The notes beneath the pieces were generated by a model, which was given only the letters and a program-made list of their open reading frames with translations, had not been told where the DNA came from and did not search any database. Source: G965267335 sp965267335 (GTDB lineage: Bacteria > Bacteroidota > Bacteroidia > Cytophagales > JAAEPT01). From it: 64,000 nt of DNA. Numbering within the stretch: position 1 is the stretch's first letter; the number at the start of each line of letters is the position of its first letter. Positions 26,310-35,038 of the stretch are shown piece after piece. The DNA is taken from contig OZ253953.1 of NCBI GenBank assembly GCA_965267335.1, forward strand, positions 3,844,001 to 3,908,000, written 5' to 3'. Position numbers and translations under genes: made by a program.

Positions 26310-29300
26310 TTATAGTCTAGTAATTCTTAGAACTTGTCCTTCAGCACGAATCAAATATACACCTGATGGAAGCGGAGAGAAGTCAATAATGGCTCCGAAA
26401 CCACTTTTTATTTGAATACCAGTCATAGTGTATAATGACCATTCTGCCTTGAAATTCAAGAATACTTCTCCCTCCGTTGGGTTCGGATGAATGGTAACTT
26501 CAGTCACTTGAGCATTGGCGACCGAAGTAACACATTCATCTATATCCGTGGTAGGAGTTACGCCTGTATTACCACCTGAGCAATTTCCACACACATCTAT
26601 GTTCGCATCCCCATTGATATCACCATTGCAATCCGTACACGACTCATTGGGTGTAACCCCAGTATTCCCTCCTGAACATACACCACATTGATCAATCGAA
26701 GCGGTACCCCCAAAGTCACCGTTACAATCCTGGTCACAAGCAACCTCTCCGGTATTGCCACCCACACATTGATTACACCCATCTATAAAGGCTGTTCCAT
26801 TGATATCACCATTGCAGTCTAGACAGGTTGAATTTGGGGTTATACCAGTGTTTCCTCCTGAGCACACTCCACATTGGTCTATCGAAGCTGTACCTCCAAA
26901 GTCCCCATTACAGTCCTGCTCGCATGCAGTATTTCCTGTATTTCCTGCCACACATGTACCACAGTTGTCGTAATAGGCCGTACCTCCCCAATCACCATTA
27001 CAATCCTGACTACAAGCCGCATTTCCAGTGTTGCCTTCTACACAAGTTCCGCAGTTATCCAGATATGCACTGCCTCCCCAGTCTCCGTTACAGTCCTGCT
27101 CGCATGCAGTATTTCCAGTATTTCCTGCCACACATGTACCACAGTTATCCAGATATGCACTGCCTCCCCAGTCTCCATTACAATCTTGCGTACATGCTAC
27201 ATTGCCTGTATTACCAGCCACACATGTACCGCAGTTGTCATAATAGGCCGTACCTCCCCATTCACCATTGCAGTCTTGCTCACAAGCGCCTAATGCTATC
27301 TGACCATGGTGCCCTATTTGATCAACATTTGGTAGCCCCTCATTCGTTGTCGCTCTCAACTCAATAGTATTTAAACCATTGTCGAAATTTAAATTCATAA
27401 TTGCGTTATCCCAGCTTTCCCATGATCCTGTTGGCACAAAATCAACGGATTGCACGAATGAATTATTGATATAAAGATCAGCGGTTCTATTGGAGCTACC
27501 TCCATTAGCAAACCGGAATAGTAATTCATGAAATCCGCTTTGATTGACATCCAGAGAGTATAATGCGTGTGCGTCAATAACATTGTCTGTATTCAAATAA
27601 CCATCACCAAAATATCCCGTATTATCCGACTCTACCTGTCCCAAATAATCACAAGCATCCTCACCTTGAATTGCCCCTGAACAGGCGAGCGCACCGGTGT
27701 TTCCTCCGGTACACCTTCCACAGGCATCCAGACTGGCGGTTCCGTTCACATCTCCGTTGCAATCGGTGCAGGTTGAGTTAGGTGTAATTCCAGTATTACC
27801 CCCTGAACAAACACTACAATCATCAACTGAAGCAGTTCCATTTACATCTCCATTACAATCTGAACAAGTAGAATTGGGTAAAATCCCTGTGTTTCCTCCT
27901 GAGCACACCCCACAGTCATCGATACTTGCAGATCCATGTGCATCACCATTACAATCCTGATTTTCCTCATTCACAATTATTGTGATGGCTGAAGAGGTTG
28001 ATGTCCCTCCTTCGTTATCAGTGGCAACCGCGGTAATTGTATATGTACCTGGGCTTGATGGCAACCAGCTTATACTATAGGAGCTGGAATTATCAACACC
28101 TATTGAATTATTGCCCTCAAAAAATTCGACTTGTGCAATACTTCCATCAGGATCACTTGCATTTGCCGATACGGTAATTTGAGTACCTGAATCAAAACTT
28201 GATTGATCAGAAGGTGCTGTGATGCTTACAGAGGGAAGTTGATTTGTCAGTGTTTTATCTACTCCTGAGTATTGTTGTACAATACTGGGCACATCACTGG
28301 CACAGTTTAAATAGTTCTCATAATTGTAAGGAATTGAAGCAGAACAAGCGGTCAACTCCTGCACATCTGATGAGTAAACAAATGGACTATTAACCAATTC
28401 GTTTCCAACAATATCACCATAACCAACGACATCAGAATAAGCAGAAACGTAGGGATTTTGTGCATTCAAGAAGTAATTATTTTCAATTTTCACACAAGCA
28501 TTGATTCTTGAATTAATTGTAGTAGATGCAATGTCTTTGTAATAGTTATTAAACATATGCCCGTAACCTGATCGAAATAGCGGTAGCCTTGAATTAATGT
28601 TCTCATAAAAATTATGATGATATGTTACGGTACGGTTGTAGGTGTCAGACTCTGAACTACCAGCTAAGCTACACTTCCAGCTATCATGAAAATAGCACCA
28701 TGAAATAGTAACATGATCCACATCCCGCTTTAGGTCAAGCAGAGCATCGTAGTAATCTTTACCCACCCCTTGAAATTCATTGTAGAACTCACAATGGTCT
28801 ACCCAAATTCTACTTGACGGGCCTTCGATGTTTAGGCCATCTTTGTCACCGATAAGCACATGGTGCACTGTAATGTTCTGAATTATAATGTTATGGGCCC
28901 TCCATACTTTTAAACCTATACCATCAAAATCAGCTCCTGTCAATCCTATTATTGAAATATCAGATACGTCTTTAATATCTATTTTCGATAAGCCTGAAGA
29001 GTTTGCGGGCGTTATAGTACCATCTACATAAATTATTCTAGGACCAGTCGCTTCATTGATTGCATCCTGCAGGTCGTTACCCGTATTGACCGTAACTTCA
29101 TCTCCACCGGCACCCCCTGTAGTACCACCCCCTAAAGTAGCATAACCTACCATCCCAAATTGTACTCCAACCTGACTACAGTTTGGAGTACAGGCTGCCT
29201 GACCCGTATTACCACCAACACAAGATCCACAGGCATCGATGTAGGCCGATCCTCCGATGTCACCATTACAATCTGGAGCAGCGGGGTCATTCACACTGAT

Positions 29301-31172
29301 CGATATAGCTGTTGAGGTGCTTGACGCCCCATCGTTATCAATCGCTACAGCAGTTATAGAATAACTGCCGGATTGAACATTGTTCCAGTCAAATGAGTAG
29401 GGAAAACTATTGTCAGTACCTAATAGGTTACTTCCTTCGTAGAATTCTACACTCACCACATTACCGTCATTATCTGAAGCTGATACAGTGATTGTTATGT
29501 CACCACCTTCATTAAATGTAGAGTTGTTCGAAGGAGCCGATATATTAACTTGAGGTGCCTGATTGCTAGGACCATTAACCGTAAGTGTCGCTGATTTAGT
29601 TGCCTCGGGATCACCACCAACTGTTGTAATTGTATAGTTAAATACTCCTGCCTCAGTTGGCGTACCACTAAATGTGACCGATTGAGCATTATTATCAATG
29701 TCAATATTAATACCATCGGGCATTCCTGTCACGACTACTGTATTAGCGTTGAACCAATCATAGTAATAACCGTCAATTGCTTGTCCCAGGTTAATAGTTT
29801 GAGAAGAAGATCCCGAACCGTGCTTCACCAACTCTGCCGGAAGGCCTGTGCTACCCCCATCACCAACGATTATCTCTACTCCGGAGGAAGTTGAAGTTGC
29901 TCCATCATTATCAGTAGCAACAGCCGTCAAAGAATATGTTCCATCGGTTACATTGTTCCAGTTCAATGAGTAAGGACTGGAATAGTCAATTCCTAATGAG
30001 TTTCCATCACTGAAAAACTCCACTTGGGTGATCTCACCATCGGAATCACTAGCATTAGCATTGATTGTAATCGTAGACGGAGAGGAAAAAGTTTGTCCGT
30101 TACTTGGTGAAGTAATGCTTATGCTTGGTGGATTGTTAAAATTACCACTTTGACATGTAGAGCAGCCATTCGGCCCATCGAGTGTAGCCCCTGCACAGTT
30201 CATTATCGGTGTAACAATATCATTGGGATTGGCCACGTTGATAGAATATGGTGGTGTAAATCCACTTCCATTATTTAGGTCAGATTGACCAACATTGTTA
30301 AACGCAACGACTGCGGTATAGTCTCCCTTAAATAAATCTATTGGTTCATTCTGATCATCAAAATAATTTCCTTCCACTCGGATATCCGCCTCATATCCCG
30401 CTCTGATGCAATGGTTTGACACATCACTGTTAAAAAGATTATTGACCATGTGCACTTTTCCGTATCGTACCCTTGGCATTCTTTCACGCACTCCTTCACC
30501 CCACCAACAGTACTGCATGGTGATTCTTAACTTTCCTCGGTCACCAGTCGCTCCATCGGAAGAACCAAATAGGTTAGAATAACGATGATCGTCTGAGCCT
30601 CCTGGCCCATCCGGTATAGGTGGCTTTTCATAGCTAAATGTACACCAGGTAACTGAAATAAGATCAGCCTCTGACTTAATGTCAAAATTCCCATCGGTGC
30701 CATCATGAAATTCACAGTGGTCAATCCAGATGTTACGACTGTCCTCGATTGTGAGGTTGTCATTACCGTCCACATCATATGCTCCGGGTCCCTCGAATAT
30801 AATGTTTCGGATAATAATATTATCACACCTTTTCATTTGCATAATTCCGGATCCACCAGATGTAAGGTCGTTGGACACAAGCTTGGCCCCGGGAAGCCCG
30901 AAAATAGATTTATCCGACTGATCCTGAAAAACGATTCTACCACCGCTCGGAATATTTATTGTGCCAGAGACATGAATTACTTTGACACTCTCATCATCAA
31001 TTGCAGCATCAAGTGCGCTGTACGAGTTGACTATTACCGGAGTTGCATTCCCTCCACCCGTTACGCCTCCGTTTTGAGTGGCCCATCCCACGGGCTGACA
31101 TAAATCTTGACTCATCGCGGCACACACCAGCATCAGGGTGAACAGCGCTAATCCTGTTAATTTCTTAATCAT
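26310..31172 (-). CDS. Double pectate lyase (PL1-PL1) with Ig-like domains, CBM35, Cys repeats and T9SS sorting domain
   Basis: 1620 residues from ATG 31172 (MIKKLTGLALFTLMLVCAAMSQ is a good signal peptide). The frame is open 48 bases further, but that stretch contains the promoter -10, so the internal start is right. PL1 domain A about 25-330, with catalytic RxPxxR as RMPRVR and WIDHCEFHDGTDG; Big_7 about 350-435; putative Ig (He_PIG-like) 440-532; Big_7; one Cys repeat; PL1 domain B about 667-974 with RLPLFR and WVDHCEFYNE; Big_7; three Cys repeats; CBM35 about 1170-1294; eight Cys repeats; type A sorting domain. Each PL1 domain should cleave polygalacturonate by calcium-dependent beta-elimination at the surface. 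The two domains are clearly diverged from each other, so they may differ in preferred methylation or chain position. Confidence 0.9.
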   Translation of the reverse strand: MIKKLTGLALFTLMLVCAAMSQDLCQPVGWATQNGGVTGGGNATPVIVNSYSALDAAIDDESVKVIHVSGTINIPSGGRIVFQDQSDKSIFGLPGAKLVSNDLTSGGSGIMQMKRCDNIIIRNIIFEGPGAYDVDGNDNLTIEDSRNIWIDHCEFHDGTDGNFDIKSEADLISVTWCTFSYEKPPIPDGPGGSDDHRYSNLFGSSDGATGDRGKLRITMQYCWWGEGVRERMPRVRYGKVHMVNNLFNSDVSNHCIRAGYEADIRVEGNYFDDQNEPIDLFKGDYTAVVAFNNVGQSDLNNGSGFTPPYSINVANPNDIVTPIMNCAGATLDGPNGCSTCQSGNFNNPPSISITSPSNGQTFSSPSTITINANASDSDGEITQVEFFSDGNSLGIDYSSPYSLNWNNVTDGTYSLTAVATDNDGATSTSSGVEIIVGDGGSTGLPAELVKHGSGSSSQTINLGQAIDGYYYDWFNANTVVVTGMPDGINIDIDNNAQSVTFSGTPTEAGVFNYTITTVGGDPEATKSATLTVNGPSNQAPQVNISAPSNNSTFNEGGDITITVSASDNDGNVVSVEFYEGSNLLGTDNSFPYSFDWNNVQSGSYSITAVAIDNDGASSTSTAISISVNDPAAPDCNGDIGGSAYIDACGSCVGGNTGQAACTPNCSQVGVQFGMVGYATLGGGTTGGAGGDEVTVNTGNDLQDAINEATGPRIIYVDGTITPANSSGLSKIDIKDVSDISIIGLTGADFDGIGLKVWRAHNIIIQNITVHHVLIGDKDGLNIEGPSSRIWVDHCEFYNEFQGVGKDYYDALLDLKRDVDHVTISWCYFHDSWKCSLAGSSESDTYNRTVTYHHNFYENINSRLPLFRSGYGHMFNNYYKDIASTTINSRINACVKIENNYFLNAQNPYVSAYSDVVGYGDIVGNELVNSPFVYSSDVQELTACSASIPYNYENYLNCASDVPSIVQQYSGVDKTLTNQLPSVSITAPSDQSSFDSGTQITVSANASDPDGSIAQVEFFEGNNSIGVDNSSSYSISWLPSSPGTYTITAVATDNEGGTSTSSAITIIVNEENQDCNGDAHGSASIDDCGVCSGGNTGILPNSTCSDCNGDVNGTASVDDCSVCSGGNTGITPNSTCTDCNGDVNGTASLDACGRCTGGNTGALACSGAIQGEDACDYLGQVESDNTGYFGDGYLNTDNVIDAHALYSLDVNQSGFHELLFRFANGGSSNRTADLYINNSFVQSVDFVPTGSWESWDNAIMNLNFDNGLNTIELRATTNEGLPNVDQIGHHGQIALGACEQDCNGEWGGTAYYDNCGTCVAGNTGNVACTQDCNGDWGGSAYLDNCGTCVAGNTGNTACEQDCNGDWGGSAYLDNCGTCVEGNTGNAACSQDCNGDWGGTAYYDNCGTCVAGNTGNTACEQDCNGDFGGTASIDQCGVCSGGNTGITPNSTCLDCNGDINGTAFIDGCNQCVGGNTGEVACDQDCNGDFGGTASIDQCGVCSGGNTGVTPNESCTDCNGDINGDANIDVCGNCSGGNTGVTPTTDIDECVTSVANAQVTEVTIHPNPTEGEVFLNFKAEWSLYTMTGIQIKSGFGAIIDFSPLPSGVYLIRAEGQVLRITRL
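26470..26836 (-). repeat. 367-base near-identical segment shared with 38938-39304
   Basis: Aligned by eye at a constant offset of 12468 bases, only four mismatches are visible. It covers the last repeats and the first about 15 residues of the sorting domain; identity stops abruptly on both sides. Confidence 0.9.
26532..27275 (-). repeat. Eight tandem coding Cys repeats
   Basis: Units of 30-32 codons, mixed types: WGGTAYYDNC/CVAGNTGNVAC and WGGSAYLDNC/CVEGNTGNAAC first, then the FGGTASIDQC, INGTAFIDGC and INGDANIDVC types. The last four units and the start of the sorting domain are almost identical in DNA to those of the gene at 38778. Confidence 0.93.
27681..27956 (-). repeat. Three tandem coding Cys repeats between Ig-like domain and CBM35
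   Basis: Units AHGSASIDDC, VNGTASVDDC and VNGTASLDAC with CSGGNTG/CTGGNTG second halves. A further single unit at about 29190-29280 links the second Ig-like domain to PL1 domain B. Confidence 0.9.
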
Positions 31173-31203
31173 AATAATTGGTAAGGTTTGGTTGTAGAAC
31201 CTA

Positions 31204-31231
31204 AAGACGGGGTCAGTCAAAAAAAGTAAAC
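31204..31231 (-). promoter_or_regulatory. Sigma-2 type promoter of the double pectate lyase gene
   Basis: Minus strand: GTTTAC at 31231-31226, 15 bases (TTTTTTTGACTGACC), then CCGTCTT at 31210-31204. It differs from the sigma-2 gene promoter at only 2 of the 28 positions. Leader about 25 bases to ATG 31172. Confidence 0.82.
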
Positions 31232-31242
31232 ACTGGAATCAA

Positions 31243-32124
31243 TTAATTGATCCTCGCCTGTAATGATATTTCTAATGCAGCATCGTTTGTGCTAACTATT
31301 TTGTAGGTGTTTAATACAAGATATGAAATATTAAAATCTAGCAGGAAAGCGCCAACTTTTCGATCATTTAACCCGGCTAGAAACGAGACACCTTTAGTTT
31401 GTTTATACAAGAGTCCAGCATCTAAATTCTGACGATAATTTACTAATACTGTGGCATAAGTATTAATGGGCTGCTTCAATTGGTAACTACCCAAGGCATG
31501 AAGCTCCAGTTGAACATCACTGGATAATTCTGCATTCCAGTTTGCCATTAAATTGTAATAGCGATAGGCCTTATATACATCAGCAATTGGCTGGAGACTT
31601 GGTTCAAGTACCTGTTGGACCGAAGCACCAATTTTCATATTCCTTACTTGATACCAAAGACCCAAATTAAAATCAGGCGCAATATCCGATCCTCCTGCAC
31701 TAGCTTTGGTCGCTCTAAATTGATGTAATACAACACCTGCCGCTGCTCCGAGCGACAAATAATTACCTTTTTCGGTTTGAATTGTGCGATTATATCTCAG
31801 GTAAGCTCTGTTTCGAAATATGAAACCACCTTCCTTCTTACTGAACATTACCAAACCAATCCTATCAAAATTCTTTTTATCAAGACAAAGGTCTACATCG
31901 AAATAATTATGGCTCACACCTTGAAACAAACCTGTTAGTGATCTGTTACCCATTGCCAGTGTTAATTTATCCTGATCGTACAGCCCTGCCGGATTGACTA
32001 AATAGTAATTATTGAAAAACTGGGTAATGTCGATCGGAAAATTTTGAGTCACCTGGGCCTTTAGTGGTAGGCGTACACAGACCAATATTATGCTTAATAC
32101 CAGTACCCGGTTGATTAATTTCAT
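31243..32124 (-). CDS. PorP/SprF-like T9SS outer-membrane protein (cassette 2)
   Basis: 293 residues from ATG 32124; the frame is open to 32178, but MKLINRVLVLSIILVCVRLPLKAQ is the credible signal peptide. Features typical of PorP/SprF proteins: FFNNYYLVNPAGLYDQDKL near the mature N-terminus, a series of amphipathic strands (YLSLGAAAGVVLHQFRA), a GGSDIAPDFNLGLWYQ segment matching the GGSxxxPD signature of the family, and a C-terminal strand LEISLQARIN. It is divergent from the sigma-2 operon. Only 70 bases separate its stop from the start of the PL1 gene on the same strand, but that gap carries the PL1 gene's own promoter. Confidence 0.88.
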   Translation of the reverse strand: MKLINRVLVLSIILVCVRLPLKAQVTQNFPIDITQFFNNYYLVNPAGLYDQDKLTLAMGNRSLTGLFQGVSHNYFDVDLCLDKKNFDRIGLVMFSKKEGGFIFRNRAYLRYNRTIQTEKGNYLSLGAAAGVVLHQFRATKASAGGSDIAPDFNLGLWYQVRNMKIGASVQQVLEPSLQPIADVYKAYRYYNLMANWNAELSSDVQLELHALGSYQLKQPINTYATVLVNYRQNLDAGLLYKQTKGVSFLAGLNDRKVGAFLLDFNISYLVLNTYKIVSTNDAALEISLQARIN

Positions 32125-32184
32125 AAATATGCCGTAGGCAAGAATTGTTAAGATTTGAAAAAATAATAATAATTCCACATCCCT

Positions 32185-32212
32185 GTTTACTTTTTTTGAC
32201 TTACTCCGTCTT
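32185..32212 (+). promoter_or_regulatory. Sigma-2 operon promoter (probable autoregulation)
   Basis: GTTTAC at 32185-32190, 15 bases (TTTTTTTGACTTACT), then CCGTCTT at 32206-32212. The ATG at 32246 lies about 27 bases beyond the expected start point. Confidence 0.82.
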
Positions 32213-32245
32213 CAATTAAATAGCTATCTTAGATGGTAGTTGACA

Positions 32246-32824
32246 ATGCCTGACAAGAAAGATTTAGATATCATCCAAAGTATCCAACAAGGACGTAATA
32301 GCCTGGTTTTAAAAGAATTGTACAGATCACCATTGAAAAAAGTACGACAGTATATATTGAGTAATAACGGCCAGATTGAAGATGCCAATGACTTGTTTCA
32401 GGAAGCTGTAATCGTTCTATTTACTCAGGCTCGAGCACCTGGCTTTGAACTGAAACAAAGCCTGGAAGGCTTCATTTTCACTATTGTCAAAAACCGATGG
32501 ATTGATCAAAAAAGAAGGAAAGAAAGCCAAAACACTAGCTTATCTGACAAACAACTTGAAATTGACGCCAATGAAAAAGCTCCGCTAGAACTTCTAATCG
32601 ATCAGGAAAAAACGAGCCATATGCAATCTATTTTCAGGAAGCTTGGTGATAATTGTCAGAAAATTCTAAACTATTCTTTGGTCGAAAAATTAAAAATGGA
32701 TGAAATAGCCAAAAAAATGGGGCTTAAAAACGCTAATGTAACAAAAAGCACCCACTATCGGTGCAAACAACATTTGGCAAAACTTATCAAATCAGATCAT
32801 ACGTTGATGCAATTATTTAAATAA
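32246..32824 (+). CDS. ECF-type sigma factor (cassette 2, sigma-2)
   Basis: 192 residues from ATG 32246 (MPDKKDLDIIQSI); a TTG two codons earlier is less likely. Region 2 about 20-95 (EDANDLFQEAVIVLFTQ, FIFTIVKNRWIDQKRR) and region 4 about 125-185 (ILNYSLVEKLKMDEIAKKMG, YRCKQHLAKLI). The stop overlaps the ATG of the next gene by one base (TAATG). Predicted to read GTTTAC-N15-CCGTCTT in front of itself and the two flanking pectin lyase genes (31172 and 38611). Confidence 0.9.
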   Translation: MPDKKDLDIIQSIQQGRNSLVLKELYRSPLKKVRQYILSNNGQIEDANDLFQEAVIVLFTQARAPGFELKQSLEGFIFTIVKNRWIDQKRRKESQNTSLSDKQLEIDANEKAPLELLIDQEKTSHMQSIFRKLGDNCQKILNYSLVEKLKMDEIAKKMGLKNANVTKSTHYRCKQHLAKLIKSDHTLMQLFK

Positions 32825-33918
32825 TGCCTTTGAACCAGGAAACATATGACCTAATTGAATCCTACCTGCAAGGCAGCGCCTCTACTGAAGAACAGAAGGA
32901 GGTTGAACGCTTGCTTGTACATGACCCTGAATTTCAAGAAGTTTTTGAGTCCCATCAACGAGTTCATCTGTTAGTGGAAGGCAATATGATTCAGAGTTTG
33001 CGTGATCAAATGTCAGAGGAACTTCCTACTATTCAGTACCGATCCAATTTGAAATGGTGGATTTTAGGGTTTTCCCTAGCTGTAATAGTCTTGGCCTTCA
33101 GTATCTATGATCCCAAAAATGAACCTGTGCAGAAAAACTCTACGAGGTCCCAGGTTCAAATAACGAATGAAGCCAAGCGGATTGATACTACTTCAGCTAG
33201 TCCATCAGAGACGGCAAAAGCTGAACATAAGTTCATTGATCAACCTCAATCAAAAAAACATACTGACTTCAAAAAGAAGAACGAGATTCCTACAAGTACA
33301 GTGGACAGTACACTTTCAACCGTACAAGAAACAACAAACACCTTGGATAAAAGTGATAGCACCTCGACTAAGCTTTTGGAAACAAATCAAATTTCAGACG
33401 AAATTGTATTTGATCCATGCGAAGAGGTATCAATTAAAGCTTCACCATCGATAACAAATTCCTGTATTGATGATAACACAGGGACTATTGTATTAAATCA
33501 GAATAAAATCTCGGGTGGTCAGGCTCCTTATCAGACATTACTATTTCAGGAAGATGAACAGGAGACACCAATGGATAATTTGGCTCCTGGTCAGTATACT
33601 TTGGTGGTAACCGATTTTAACAAGTGTAAAAGTAATATTACCATTACCATTGAGTCAAAATGGTGTCTTGATGAAGAACTTGCAATTAATAGCGGCATTG
33701 GAGAGTCATGGGAGCTTCAAATTCCCGAAGACAAATCAGGTGCCCTTTTTATTTATAATCGAGCAGGACAACTGATATATACGGAATCTGATATTTCCCA
33801 AACCAATTGGAATGGGATCAATAACCAGGGTAGCTTTTTGGATGCTGGGTTATACGCATTTGTTATTAAGTTAAGCGATGGTACAATCAAAAAAGGTCAA
33901 ATTACAATAGTACGTTGA
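32824..33918 (+). CDS. Anti-sigma-like transmembrane protein with SprB-like repeat and type B sorting-like domain (cassette 2)
   Basis: 364 residues. Cytoplasmic helical domain 1-73 beginning YDLIESYLQGSASTEEQKE; membrane segment about 76-95 (WWILGFSLAVIVLAFSIY); low-complexity Ser/Thr/Lys linker; SprB-like repeat about 200-280 with paired Cys (CIDDNTGTIVL, LAPGQYTLVVTDFNKC); type B-like ending about 285-364 (LFIYNRAGQLIYTESD, WNGINNQG, AGLYAFVIKLSDG, KKGQITIVR). As in its paralogues, the DGDG loop of true sorting domains is missing. It lies between sigma and cargo genes and overlaps both, so the three are made together. It probably holds sigma-2 at the inner membrane until a periplasmic signal arrives. 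Confidence 0.8.
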   Translation: MPLNQETYDLIESYLQGSASTEEQKEVERLLVHDPEFQEVFESHQRVHLLVEGNMIQSLRDQMSEELPTIQYRSNLKWWILGFSLAVIVLAFSIYDPKNEPVQKNSTRSQVQITNEAKRIDTTSASPSETAKAEHKFIDQPQSKKHTDFKKKNEIPTSTVDSTLSTVQETTNTLDKSDSTSTKLLETNQISDEIVFDPCEEVSIKASPSITNSCIDDNTGTIVLNQNKISGGQAPYQTLLFQEDEQETPMDNLAPGQYTLVVTDFNKCKSNITITIESKWCLDEELAINSGIGESWELQIPEDKSGALFIYNRAGQLIYTESDISQTNWNGINNQGSFLDAGLYAFVIKLSDGTIKKGQITIVR

Positions 33919-34967
33919 TGAAACAATTTTTATTTCTCACAGCTCTAACCCTGCTTAGTCGCCACATAAGTGCCCAGTGTACAAAAGGGTGTACCTTGGA
34001 TATTGTTCAAACCAGCACTTGCGAGGATGGTCGACAAATAATACGAGCAAATACCGATGGTCCTTTTCTTTTCTGGCAGTCAGGTGAAAATAATTCATCC
34101 ATTGTGGATAGTAATAATATGGAGACCACGATCTATCCATTAGAAGACGCCACGTTTACAGCTTATGCCTTACGACTAGACACTAATTTGGTAACAAATG
34201 GCGATTTTAATGATAGTACTACAGGTTTCACAAGTGAGTTCACCTTGATTGATACCAATTACTTGTCCCAGGGACAGTATAATATAGGACCGAATCCGGC
34301 CAACTTTTCACCTGCCTTCATTTCCCAATCAGACCACTCAGGTGACAACGGGTATATGATGGTTATTGATGGAAATCAAACTGATACTATTTTCTTTTAT
34401 GAAACAGTAATTCCGGTAATCGGGGGCAATACTTATCGATTTGAGGCATGGTTTAACAATGTGCATCACGACTTCATTGATCCAAATGAACCCAATAACA
34501 CTTTAAATGTGCCGGAAATATTCATTATGATTGATAGTGTGCCGATGCTTCAACAAAAATTACCCTATGACACAGGTTGGACATTGTTGACCTTTCTCTA
34601 TTCCGCTACGCTGGACACGAATATACGTTTGTCGATGTATGATGTTACGTACGAAAAAAACGAAAACGATTTTGCGATTGACGATGTAGGTTTCTTTAAA
34701 GCTGATACACTTTCAGCTCAAATCAATGTAAAAACATGCATGGGCACTAACGTCTTTTCCCCTGATGGTGACGGTCAATTTGATGAATTTTTTATCCAGG
34801 ATGAAGGAGATGTAAAAATTTATGACCTTGGTGGAAAAGTAGTACGCGAATTAAATTCTCCCGTTTACTGGGATGGAAGAAACGAAAGTGGTGAGCTACT
34901 CCCGGCAGGTTATTATGTCGTTTTAGTGAACGATACTAAGATTTATAGAGTCTCAATTATTCGATAG
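33918..34967 (+). CDS. Secreted lectin-like protein with type B sorting domain (cassette 2)
   Basis: 349 residues from ATG 33918 (TGATG overlap with the anti-sigma stop). Signal peptide about 1-20 (cleavage near ISAQ); a small Cys-rich N-terminal part (CTKGCTLDIVQTSTC, about 21-95); a jelly-roll/CBM-like sandwich about 95-270 (TNLVTNGDFNDSTTGF to FAIDDVGFF, the pattern of CBM4/9-type lectin folds); type B sorting domain about 275-349 with NVFSPDGDGQFDEFFI and a final IYRVSIIR. Unlike the corresponding proteins of cassettes 1 and 3 it has no leucine-rich repeats. A carbohydrate-binding role is attractive, because this cassette appears to control the pectin lyases, but that is inference. Confidence 0.82.
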   Translation: MKQFLFLTALTLLSRHISAQCTKGCTLDIVQTSTCEDGRQIIRANTDGPFLFWQSGENNSSIVDSNNMETTIYPLEDATFTAYALRLDTNLVTNGDFNDSTTGFTSEFTLIDTNYLSQGQYNIGPNPANFSPAFISQSDHSGDNGYMMVIDGNQTDTIFFYETVIPVIGGNTYRFEAWFNNVHHDFIDPNEPNNTLNVPEIFIMIDSVPMLQQKLPYDTGWTLLTFLYSATLDTNIRLSMYDVTYEKNENDFAIDDVGFFKADTLSAQINVKTCMGTNVFSPDGDGQFDEFFIQDEGDVKIYDLGGKVVRELNSPVYWDGRNESGELLPAGYYVVLVNDTKIYRVSIIR

Positions 34968-34992
34968 GCTATTTGTTTTGGAACATAGAAAA

Positions 34993-35028
34993 ACTCAGAG
35001 CCCATATAAAAATAGGAGGACTCTGAGT
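34993..35028. terminator. Hairpin between cassette 2 operon and PL11 gene
   Basis: ACTCAGAG (34993-35000) pairs with CTCTGAGT (35021-35028) around a 20-base loop. It lies between convergent genes and probably serves both. Confidence 0.6.
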
Positions 35029-35038
35029 GCTACTATAA

